From Siphlonurus alternatus (Eukaryota > Arthropoda > Insecta > Ephemeroptera > Siphlonuridae): a stretch of DNA of 64,000 nt. The notes beneath the pieces were generated by a model that did no database searches, was not told where the DNA came from, and worked only from the letters and a program-made list of their open reading frames with translations. A program made the position numbers and the translations under genes. The stretch lies in NCBI GenBank assembly GCA_949825025.1, contig OX463778.1, positions 17,266,196-17,330,195 of the forward strand. The letters are read 5' to 3'. Within the stretch, counting starts at the first letter, position 1. Each line of letters starts with the position of its first letter. Shown piece by piece: positions 1 through 9,250 of the stretch.

Positions 1-1395
1 AGAGAGTGAAGAGGAGGAAGAGGTAAGAGTCAGTGTAGCTACTTAGTGTTTTACAGCCTGTATCAAACCAAAATTTTTGTCACGGACAAATTGTACAAAC
101 AAAATTATCTCTGCACATTACATGATGCTTAGGAAATTTTACTTAGGGCAATGTTTGAACAATGCACAACATATTTGTAATCTCTTGGTGATTTCAATTT
201 TCCTAGGCAATGACCATGCTAATGTACTCCATCAATATTGATTGCTATCTACTGTTGATTATGTAAGAGCAAACTGAACAGATATCTCCCTCTATAGATG
301 CAGCATTTAAAATTTTAAAATATTTTTAACTTATCTTCTAATTACGTTTTTTTATTCCAATTTCAGATATCTGATATTTGAGATATTTTAAAATATCGTT
401 TTTTTATCCATTCCGCGTTCCAGTTCTATTTCAGATATTCACCCCCTCCACTGAATGTGACGTCACAATATCAGAAAAAATATCTTGGAGAAACCAGAAA
501 AAATTCTCTGGTATTTAGTCAAATATCTGAACAGCTGATCCAAATTCGTTTTTTTTTTATTCAAATATTTTGTGACTTCACGTGTACCACGTGATCAATA
601 TCTGGGAGATATCCGGAGATATCTCAAATATTGAGAAATATTAAAAAAAAACGTAGCCTAAATCTAGTTGTAAAGAATACAATAAAATGAAATGAGGGGG
701 GGGGGGATGGAAGTTTTTTGTTTTGTTTACTTATCATATCTTGTTCTATTATTCTATTAGGAATCCAAAAATTGTACTGTTCTACTAGATGTAAAATGTA
801 GTTGTTCATGTTGTTTCTTTTACTGTATCTATTTTTTTATTTTTAATTATTTTTTTGTGCAGTCGGAAGATGAGCGAGAATTTGTGGATGACGGACCAGA
901 TGCCAGTGACGTGTCTGACATTGAGGTGAGATCATTTGATCAATGTTGCTTGAAAAAATGGAAATTGTAAGAAATAATTTACATTTTAATAAAATTTAAG
1001 TATTACTCTGCAGTATATTATTGTAATTACTGTATGTTGAGATTATGAAATATTATAATAATTAATATACTAAGAAAAGCAATGAATGAAATGTAATAAA
1101 TTAATGTATCATAAATTGTTTTCTAAATTTATTACACGAAAAAGTAAAACTCATTTTGAAGAATATTCAGGCAAAAAGAACTATTTTAAATATATTTCAA
1201 TTTAGGGTCATTTATAAGAAATAATTTATAACAATTTTTAAATGAACTGTTTACAAATGAAAACTTTATTTTCTCATATAGGAGGTGGCAGGCCCATCCA
1301 GCTCACAACCCAGCAAATCCGTCAAGGCGAGACGCAAGGTCACTTTAGAGTATGAGATGGAGGCAGAGGAGACACCACGACAACGACTCACATAG
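1..1395 (+). CDS. MAK16: MAK16-like 60S ribosome biogenesis factor, last three exons (partial)
   Basis: Three exons join in phase: 2-22 (the window cuts the exon start), 863-925 and 1282-1395, ending in TAG. They encode an acidic Glu/Ser run, then EREFVDDGPDASDVSDIE, then a basic tail with RRKVTLEYEMEAEE. MAK16 proteins have the same C-terminal order: an acidic stretch, an REFV-DG--D-SD-SD block, and a final (V/I)EYE-ET motif. MAK16 is a nucleolar protein needed for 25S/28S pre-rRNA processing and 60S assembly. Its N-terminal RNA-binding part lies off the left edge. Donors are GTAAGA and GTGAGA; acceptors are TGTGCAG and CATATAG. The identification rests on about 60 residues of low-complexity tail, but the block order is specific. 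Confidence 0.8.
342..655. repeat. MITE-like inverted repeat in MAK16 intron
   Basis: A segment bounded by ACGTTTTTTTAT-like ends in inverted orientation. It is filled with GATATCT/AGATATC words on both sides and has a TGACGTCA palindrome at 458-465 and a CACGTG near 589. The ends are weak and no clean target duplication is seen, so the element type is open. The remainder of the two MAK16 introns (23-341, 656-862, 926-1281) is AT-rich with nothing recognisable. Confidence 0.4.
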
Positions 1396-2544
1396 AGCTG
1401 CTACTTTTATAATTTGGATCTTTTGTAACTTAATTATGTATGTAATTATATATTATGCAGTATATATGCCTGCAAATTTTCACAGTCTTGAAAATGTGAA
1501 TTATCATTATTTATCAGTATATAGGCCTATTTATAAAAGCAAACTAATATAGATACTAAAAGCATACAGCTAGAGTACGTCTAGCTAAACTCAAATTCAG
1601 ACAAATATATACTCTCTCGTCCAGAATAATATATATATGCAAGAGCTATCTATATCTACATGATCTCATGTGCAATAACAACTTTTCTGTGCTATTTCAG
1701 GTGAGCACAAAAATGAGCTTTATGTATACCTGCATGTTTACAGATTTTAATTTTACAGGAAGTGCACTCATCTGAAATAGCAGATAACTCTCATTATATT
1801 GCACAATTAATAGATCATGGCCGGTATAGGTAGCTCATTATTCATGATGATCAAGAGGACTCTGATATCTTACTATCCTATAGTACTATAATAAATAGAT
1901 ATGGATTCCATTTGATTTTTTTTTTAAATATTTTGCATTTATGAACAGACCTAGTGATGATGCTCATATACACAGCATTGATAATAAATCTGTTTTTATA
2001 AAAGCAATCGATCGATACTTAATTATTTTAAATATTTAATTGCTACACTTTTATATATATAATTATTACATACTGCAATGATAGTAGTACATATATATTA
2101 AGCAAAGTAAGTGTAATGATATCCTCTTATTATGGATCATAAAAAATTGCCCCGGAAATGAAATTTAAAACTGTCTCATCTGCAAAAGTATGCCATGAAA
2201 TTTAAAAAAAAAAAAACATATAATAATTAATAATATATCACAATAACACTGGCAAAATCATGCAATGGGGAAAATATTTTCATTTACATATTTTTTTACC
2301 ATTGTGCTACAACATCACTATCTTATTACACGCCCAATATATATGTTAAAAAAAAATCCCCCAAAATGAAAAACAAAATTTAAAATGTTCTCCTCTACAT
2401 ATCCTAGCTCTATCAGTAGCTATAGTATCATGTATAAAGAAATTGAGATTTTTTTTTTTTTTAAATAGACATAGCTATTACAGTACATAAACTAAACATA
2501 CATACATACATACATACATAAACAAGAAAATTTAGTAGATCCCA
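1396..2544. other. MAK16 3' flank, AT-rich, with a decayed MITE
   Basis: Presumed 3' UTR and intergenic DNA. Positions 1613-1857 look like a decayed copy of the MITE at 19544-19710: CTCGTCCAGAATAAT at the left, TAGCTCATTATTC at the right, and an internal inverted repeat around GTGC. An AATAAA lies at 1890-1895. A short (CATA)n run sits near 2497-2521. Nothing else is recognised. Confidence 0.45.
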
Positions 2545-3769
2545 AGAGTTTGAAAAACTCGTACCGGGAACGTTAATTTCATCAATTTTAAGTTATGAAT
2601 TTGTGTACCTTATATTTAATTAATTAACCTACTGATAGAGGATGTTAAGCCTAAACTACGAGCTTTTCATTTTTGGCTTGCTCCAATTATACGGCTCTCT
2701 GATTGGCTTAAACCGAACTTGCGCCTAAAAGCAAAGTCCTAAAGAGGCTTCGGCTTGGCGAAGCCAGGCTGAAAAGACTTGGCGCAGCCTCTTCGGCTTA
2801 CGCCAAACGCTAGCCAATCACAGAAAAGCGCAGGACTAGCGCACCAAAATTCAAATAATCAAAACTGCACGAGCACTTGCGGCATATTTAAAGGGGGTAC
2901 GTGATCATTGCAAATATATTGCAATTAAAACGTAAATTATTCAAAAGATAATTTAAGATATATATACGTATTATCTGATGCTCTTTTTATAAAAAAAAAA
3001 AAAACACTAAAACTGCTGAAATATAATTAATGGTGACGCTATATAATATAATAATAAAAAATAAATATTTTTTTTTATCCGGTCATGGCATGCAGGCTGT
3101 GTTAAGCATTTAATTAGTTCAAAGTTTGTATAGATCGGAACCATAATAAACAATTAATTTTACTTAATTTCAGCGTTATATATTTCACGTTAAGTTGGCA
3201 AAATAAAGATCATAGAATAGAAATGAACTTGATTGTGGCGGCAATTAATTGAAGTGTATAATAGGTATTCTCTTACATAATTATTAAAAAAATAAAAAGA
3301 TAATAAAATTATATAACATATAAGATGTATTAGCAAACATTGTTTATTTTTTTTCTCTTCTCCTAGAATATTATATATGAATTCAACCCTGCAAATTCAT
3401 ATATTTACCATCCATACCAATTAAAACAGTCCATTTTATGTTAAATTATGTATTCAATATATTACATAATATATGTTCAATTTATTTGTAAGTCATAATA
3501 TATTTAAGGCATTTTATATTTCACCCGGTCTTAATACAGCAGCCGCTATATTTATTCGTATATTTTTTTACATCTATTTTTTTATTCATTTACTTATCAA
3601 ATAGTTATATATAAGTGATAGATTCATTTATTTATTGTATTTACATATAATATATATTTATTATTTAGAACAATTAACCTACTGTATATATGGTTAATAT
3701 TATAGGTATCCCGCATTTCTAAGAATAGTAAGAATACAATACGTGTATCAAATAATATATTGTATCAAT

Positions 3770-3989
3770 GGAGTATCGATCTCAATTTTTTTATTGCAGA
3801 AATGGATAAAGGGTGCAAAGCTATGCCACCCTGATTTTTTCAGATTTTTTAGAGCCCGGGAACTATTTTTAAAAAATTAATGAAAGTACAGAGAAAGTGA
3901 CGCCTCTCTTAATACAAGGATATAACCTAAAAGGGGCTTGGGTTCAAAACCGTCCTCGACAAAACTTTTTAGCAATACTTCCCGGGCTT
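3770..3989. repeat. Left half of a palindromic MITE (family of 52016-52334)
   Basis: It starts GGAGTAT and runs through ATTGCAGAAATGGATA and GGGTGCAAAGC to GAGCCCGGGAAC. The same order occurs in the complete copy at 52016-52334. The right half is missing: the sequence stops at CCCGGGCTTTAA, where a TTAA-type palindrome follows directly. Confidence 0.6.
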
Positions 3990-4312
3990 TAAGGGTAAGA
4001 TATCGCCACCAATGTTAAAAAAAATTCCTCTCGATCAAAAAAATTTAAAATCTTCTCCTCTAAACCCCCTATCAGTAGCTAAAATATCAGGTATACAAAT
4101 ACGATCTAGTTTTTGAGTTATGAATTTTTAAAGTTGACTAATTTAATTTTGGAGTTCCATTTCTGCATGTTAAAGTATACAGTCAACTTTAAAAATTCAT
4201 AACTCAAAAACTAGATCGTATTATAGGGGGTGTAGAGGAGAAAATTTTATTTATTTTTTTTTTATTTTTCAGAATTTTTGTCAGTTTTTTTTTAACATGA
4301 GTGTTGTTATTT
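3988..4312. repeat. TTAA-type palindromic MITE (GGGTAAG subfamily), decayed right end
   Basis: It begins TTAAGGGTAAGATATCGCC. Both arms carry GATCTAGTTTTTGAGTTATG and its complement around an AACTTTAAAAATTCAT core. The right terminus is degraded (TAACATGAGTGTTGTTATTTT instead of TAACATTGGTGGCGTTACC). Confidence 0.65.
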
Positions 4313-4442
4313 TACAGTCCATTTTATATTAATATATCACATATGGAATAATGATATATAATTTATATAATTTATTTGTAAGTCGATCATAATATTATAT
4401 ATTATTATTATATACATTTTATATTATATACCCAGTCTTCGT

Positions 4443-4613
4443 CAGGCGCGGATCGACTAGCACTAAATTTCGGGAGGGGCTATCTCCATAATAAGGCTAA
4501 TGTTAAGGAAAAAATTGAGAGTGGAGAAAATGCCTATAGTGCCCATGTTAAATTCAAAATTTCGGGAGGGGCTGCAGCCCTCCCGGCTACTCCCCTGCAT
4601 GGATCCGCGCCTG
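4443..4613. mobile_element. 171-bp hAT-type MITE with 8-bp target duplication
   Basis: Inverted ends CAGGCGCGGATC and GATCCGCGCCTG enclose 171 bp holding the phrase TTCGGGAGGGGCT twice. The 8-bp direct repeat GTCTTCGT lies immediately outside both ends (4435-4442, 4614-4621). An 8-bp duplication with a CAG-starting terminus is the hAT signature. Decayed relatives with GATCCGCGCC or GGATCCG and a run of G lie near 9610-9765, 56285-56350 and 58260-58310. Confidence 0.8.
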
Positions 4614-4715
4614 GTCTTCGTATACAGCTACAGCCGCTATATTTATTCGTAAATATTTTTATTCATTCACTCATTAATTTTTTAAATTGATATATCACAA
4701 ATATTCAATTGATTT

Positions 4716-5164
4716 AATGGACAATTTGCATCAACTTTTTTTAGTAGCTCAATCGAAAGAGGGGGTCGAAAAATACACCTGTGAATTTTATGCGATTTTT
4801 ATTCGTACTGCATCGTGGCTAAAAGAGAGGTCACGTGACCTGGAGCCGGTGCCCGTGTCGCCCGTGACGTCATTGAACTGTCTGGTCAAGCAAACGATTG
4901 TCTATATAACGCTTGTAAATAATAAATTAATTGTTGCTTGTTTCCATAGCAACGTGGTTGTTTGCAAGCGTTATAAAGTCGATCGTTTGTTTGACGGAAC
5001 AGTTAAGTGACGTCACGGGCGACACGGGCGCCGGCTCCAGGTCACGTGACCTCTCTTTTAGTCATGATGCAGTACGAATAAAAATCGCATAAAATTAACA
5101 GGTGTATTTTTCGACCTCATCTTTCGATTGAGCTACTAAAAAAAGTTGATGCAAATTGTCCATT
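4716..5164. repeat. 449-bp palindromic MITE with paired CRE sites
   Basis: The left arm AATGGACAATTTGCATCAAC is mirrored at the right end. Each arm of about 200 bp has ATCGAAAGA, an ATGCGATTTTTATTCGTA block, GGTCACGTGACCT and TGACGTCA (4865-4872, 5008-5015). The ATCGAAAGAGGGGG ... GTGAATTTTATGCG stretch is shared with the larger hairpin at 22755-24141, so the two are related. The 107-codon ORF across it is a by-product of the palindrome. Confidence 0.75.
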
Positions 5165-5201
5165 GTAAGTTAATTATATAAAATAATAGGCCTTTTTTTT
5201 T

Positions 5202-5840
5202 AAGAGCTTTTACAGCTCGCGGTGGGGTAATGGTAGGGATAATTAAGGTAGGGAAAGGATGGTGGCCACGGCCTATTACGCGTCCCATGCAGCATTCGCT
5301 GAGGTGAGACTGAGAAAACCGTGGAAAACCTCAGTAAGGACAAACACCTACTTTTTTTCAATTTTACCAGGTCTTCGTACCTCTATAAATAAATTAATTA
5401 ATTAATTAATAAATTAATATAGCCGCGCTATATTAATTTATTCGTATATTTTTTTATTCATTCACTTATTGAATTATTATATATAATTGATAGTTTAATT
5501 GATTTATTATTTTATAATATATTTATTATATCCTTTATAGAACAACCTACTGTATGGTTATTATTATAGGTATATAGTCCTATATTGCCATATAATGCGT
5601 ATTTATATATATATCAATTGACAAATTATTATTAGTTACGCAGGGATACATTGATACATTCCTATACGAGCTTGAAGCTCGAGGTGGTGTAATCGGTGTA
5701 TTATAGGAAAAAGGGAGGGAAAGGATGGGGGCCACTGCGCCTGCAGCATATATTATATGTTTACATGTCCTAGCATTCATGAAGTGAACGAGATGAGGAT
5801 TGAGGAAACCGTCAGAACGGACACTTCGCTACTTTTTATC
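5202..5840 (+). repeat. Two direct copies of a dispersed repeat (SINE-like)
   Basis: Units at about 5205-5385 and 5668-5838 share AGCTCG-GGTGG-GTAAT, AGGGA(A)AGGATGG-GGCCAC, AGCATTC--TGA-GTGA, GA--AAACCGT and a final CTACTTTTT. Each is followed by plain AT-rich DNA. The pattern of shared blocks with diverged spacers suggests an old dispersed repeat. I see no RNA polymerase III boxes, so SINE status is only a guess. Confidence 0.45.
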
Positions 5841-6347
5841 ATTGTGGACTTACTAATTAATTATTACAGAGCTAGCTAGTGGAGTAATATATAAAACTCA
5901 ATTTTAAATTTATTTCACACGCATGAACTCTCTACCATATCCCACACGACGATATTTGCGTCTCGTAATAATCCTGCAATTAAAATAATTCTTGAACACT
6001 GCAGCAGGCAAAGAAATTATCATCTACCTGCCTATTCATTTTAAATTAACAAAATTTTGCTAGGAAACGAATTATGAATTATCTTCAATTTTTGTCGAAA
6101 AAAACACGCAAAATCTTAATGTTTACATCGTCAGCTGATTGATGCGGCGAATGCGCAGTGACGTCACGCGCCGAGACTTTTGGCTTCGTTTTTCAGACCT
6201 AAAATTTTAACTTGGCGTACGCCGAATCTATGCGACTTTTTCTTGCGACTTACAAAAAGCTCGTAGTTTAGGCTTTATAGAGGAGAGAACATTTTAAATT
6301 TTTTTCATAATTTTCATGAGTTTTTTTTTTCTTTTTTTTTTAAACAT

Positions 6348-6577
6348 TGGGCATCTTACCTTCCTCTTAAAGTTGACTACTTTAACATGGAGAAATGAAA
6401 CTCCCATGTTAAATTGGTCTACTTTAAAAATTCATAACTCAAAAACTAGATCGTATTTGTATACCTGATATTTTAGCTACTGATAGGGGATGTAGAGGAG
6501 AACATTTTTTAAATTTTTTTCAGAATTTTTGTTACAGGGATTTTTTTTAACATTGGTGGCGTTACCTTACCCTTAAT
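6348..6577. repeat. TTAA-type palindromic MITE, 5'-truncated
   Basis: This is the core and right arm of the GGGTAAG subfamily: AAAGTTGACTACTTTAACATGG, then GATCGTATTTGTATACCTGA, and the intact end GGTGGCGTTACCTTACCC followed by TTAA. The left arm is absent; it abuts the remnant ending at 6347. Confidence 0.65.
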
Positions 6578-7508
6578 TGGTTTCAAATAAAAGGAAAAAT
6601 GAATAAGAATTAAGCACATAATTTAGGGTGACCAGATATCTTTATTTTCAAAACGGTACATGCCCCTAAGATAGAGGCCTGAAGGGCCAAAACCCCCGCC
6701 GGAGGCGCGATTTTTTTGGGTGCCACGCCCCCTTTTTTACTTTTTTTTTTTCTTAATAGATTTTCAAATGAATTGTTTTTTTTTTTATGAAGCCGTTTTT
6801 TCAGAAAAAAATTATTTTATTGGTAAATCCATTAAAGAATTTTCGTCATAGATTATAGCAATTATTACGTAAGTATTTTTTAATTGGTACCACAGTTCAG
6901 ACTTCAGACGAAGTTTAAGTAAAACGCTGTTTTCTGTTCCATAAGGCTGCATGTTTAAGGGTTCAGGAAAACAAACTTTGGTATTTTTTTTTTTTTTTGC
7001 GATGAATTAATTTGAGATGAAATTTTTTTGGTTTTCATTTCTCACACTAATGCAGGACAGGTTAAAATATTTTAAGGAAATAAAATAATAAATAATGCAA
7101 TCGCTCACTCTACTTTAAATAATATAAATAATTGCATTTTTTTTTATATATAATTATACTTTTCATAGGATTAGAAAAAAATATTTATTATAGTCACCAT
7201 GCAAGAAAACTGTGCCAGCTATAGAGTGAGCTGATTTCCTAATTAACCTTTTTTTTTGGCCTGGCCACGATCCTATTATGTTGTAAAGTTGCATGTAAAT
7301 AAAAAGAAACAAAAGCAATAAAAGAAATACTCAAAAAGCATAACTTCGAAAAATACTTTTCCAAGAAAAAAATATACAGTATTTTAAATTTTTTTTTTTT
7401 TTTTATTTCGTTATCAAATTTTCCGTCTCCATCCACAATATTTTTAAATGTACGTACGACGTGTTACTTAAATAATGCATTATATATTTGTTTATAAATA
7501 AATAAAAC

Positions 7509-7887
7509 TTAAGGTAGAGATAATATGGATCAGCTGGCCCAGTGCTAAAAAAATCCCATTCATAAAAATTATGAAAAAAATTTAAAATGTTCTCCTCTAC
7601 ATCCCCTATCAGTAGGTAAAATATCAGGTATACAAAAACGAGCTAGTTTTCGAGTTATTAATTTTTAAAGTTGACTAATTTAACATGGAGAAACGGAACT
7701 TCCATGTTAAATTAGTCAACTTTAAAAATTAATAACTCAAAAACTAGCTCGTTTTTGTATACCTGATATTTTACCTACTGATAAGGTATGTTAAGGAGAA
7801 CATTATAAATTTTTTTCATAATTTTTATGAATGGGATTTTTTTAGCATTGGGCCAGCTAGCTGATCCATATATTATCTCTACCTTAA
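7509..7887. repeat. TTAA-type palindromic MITE (GGTAGAGATAA subfamily)
   Basis: It runs from TTAAGGTAGAGATAA to TTATCTCTACCTTAA. The two long arms share CAGCTGG, AAAAATCCCATTCATAAAAA, CAGGTATACAAAAACGAGCT and AAAGTTGACTAATTTAACAT. The TTAA at both outer edges is the probable target duplication. Confidence 0.8.
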
Positions 7888-8068
7888 TATAATGTCACGA
7901 GATAAATTATAGAGAAAAAAAAAGTGAAGTATAAAGCAAGAAATTAATTTGAATTACTTTTAATCGAATTTAACTGTTCATTTTGCAAATAGTGTGAACT
8001 CTTGTTAGAGTGAAATATAGCTGAAGAAGTTATATAAATTGAATTAATTTATAGCATTCAAATTGGAC

Positions 8069-8423
8069 TTAAGGGTAAGGTAACGCCACCAATGTTAAAA
8101 AAAATCCCTCTCACAAAAATTCTGAAAAAAAATTAAAATGTTCTCCTCTACACCCCCTATCAGTAGCTAAAATATCAGGTATACAAATACGATCTAGTTT
8201 TTGAGTTATGAATTTTTAAAGTTGACTAATTTAACATGGGATTTTCATTTCTCCATGTTAAAGTAGTCAACTTTAAAAATTTATAACTAAAAAACTAGAT
8301 CGTATTTGTATACCTGATATTTTAGCTACTGATAGGGGGTGTAGAGGAGAACATTTTAAATTTTTTTCAGAATTTTTGTGAGAGGGATTTTTTTTAACAT
8401 TGGTGGCGTTACCTTACCCTTAA
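8069..8423. repeat. TTAA-type palindromic MITE (GGGTAAGGTAACGCC subfamily), complete
   Basis: It runs from TTAAGGGTAAGGTAACGCC to GGCGTTACCTTACCCTTAA. Arms of about 165 bp meet at AACATGGGATTTTCATTTCT. It is a well-preserved copy and a good reference for the subfamily. Confidence 0.85.
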
Positions 8424-9037
8424 TAACAGCTAAAATTACTTGATTGTATTAATAATATTTGTGGCGTTTTTCCCTCATATTATTTTCCATTTATTTACGT
8501 AATATCCATGCACGATTATTGTGAAAAAAAAAAAAAAAAAAAAAAAAGAGGTATAGAAATTTTTGTCTAAGCCACGACACAATGCATAAGAATGATTTTT
8601 TATATTTTATTGGAAATTTCCATCAAGTGAATATCATCAATATCAAAAGAGATGATATTTTTCTGTAAAGTTTTTTTATTCAAAATTTAATCGAAAAGTA
8701 GTGATTTCATTTCACGTAGTATTATATATGCATACTAAGTACATACAAAATATATTCCGCAATTTTGGAAGAAATATGCTGTTTTGTGAATGCGATCGAG
8801 AAAAAGGGGCATGGAGTTGCAAAATCATTTGCGTCCATACATTTTCGTAAATATTCACAACCACATTCCTATGAATTTTTTATTTTTTTAATGATAAAAT
8901 TTTTAAAAAATGTCCCTTTTTTAAAATTTATCCGAAAGCGGTACATTTAGGCGTCCCGAGAGCCTCTTTGGGGACACCGGGACATGGTACTCTAAAACGG
9001 TACTGTACCGGTCAAAACGGTACGTCTGGTCACCCTA

Positions 9038-9250
9038 ACATAATTTTATGTGCTCGAATTAATAATGATTGCTTTAATTGGACTACAAACTACCTTCTTC
9101 GCTATTTTGATTGAAGCTATTTCACTGGTTCCCAATTACTATTTATAAAAACCAGGGTTGTGTAGTCCTAGTCCTACACAAAAATCAACAAAATAATAAG
9201 TCATAGTGAGAGTTTATTTTTTTTTATTTATAAATTTAAGGTACACTTGT
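9038..9250 (-). other. RPL30 3' UTR and polyadenylation region
   Basis: Read on the minus strand, the RPL30 stop is followed by a T/A-rich tail with AATAAA at 9213-9218. Transcript end is expected within about 30 bp beyond it. The rest of the stretch to 9046 is plain intergenic DNA. Confidence 0.6.

Larger units (their letters stand above)
2648..6274. mobile_element. 3.6 kb non-autonomous DNA transposon, TTA target duplication
   Basis: The ends are inverted: AGCCTAAACTACGAGCTTTT at the left and its complement AAAAGCTCGTAGTTTAGGCT at the right. The element is flanked by TTA at 2645-2647 and 6275-6277. A 3-bp TWA duplication is typical of PIF/Harbinger elements, so that is the likely class by inference. 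No transposase ORF is present. The right subterminal part has an ATGCGCAG plus TGACGTCA cluster (6152-6166). The interior is mostly later insertions, listed separately. Confidence 0.6.
2545..6347. repeat. TTAA-type palindromic MITE split by an insertion
   Basis: The host copy survives as 2545-2647 (degenerate, ending CTACTGATAGAGGATGTTA) and 6275-6347 (TTATAGAGGAGAGAACATTTT). In intact family members the phrase CTACTGATAGGGG-TGTAGAGGAGAACATTTT is continuous. This copy was therefore cut inside that phrase by the element at 2648-6274. Confidence 0.55.
6624..9037. mobile_element. 2.4 kb hAT-like element with 8-bp target duplication
   Basis: Inverted termini TAGGGTGACCAGA and TCTGGTCACCCTA are flanked by the perfect 8-bp direct repeat ACATAATT (6616-6623 and 9038-9045). 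Subterminal AAACGGTAC words occur at both ends. No transposase ORF survives; the interior is AT-rich and carries two later TTAA palindromes (7509-7887, 8069-8423) and a poly-A run near 8524-8547. It is therefore a non-autonomous or decayed hAT-class element. Confidence 0.75.

Noticed and set aside
4687..5010. 107-codon ORF on the plus strand
   Set aside because: It runs through the palindromic MITE at 4716-5164 with no splice or conserved motif.
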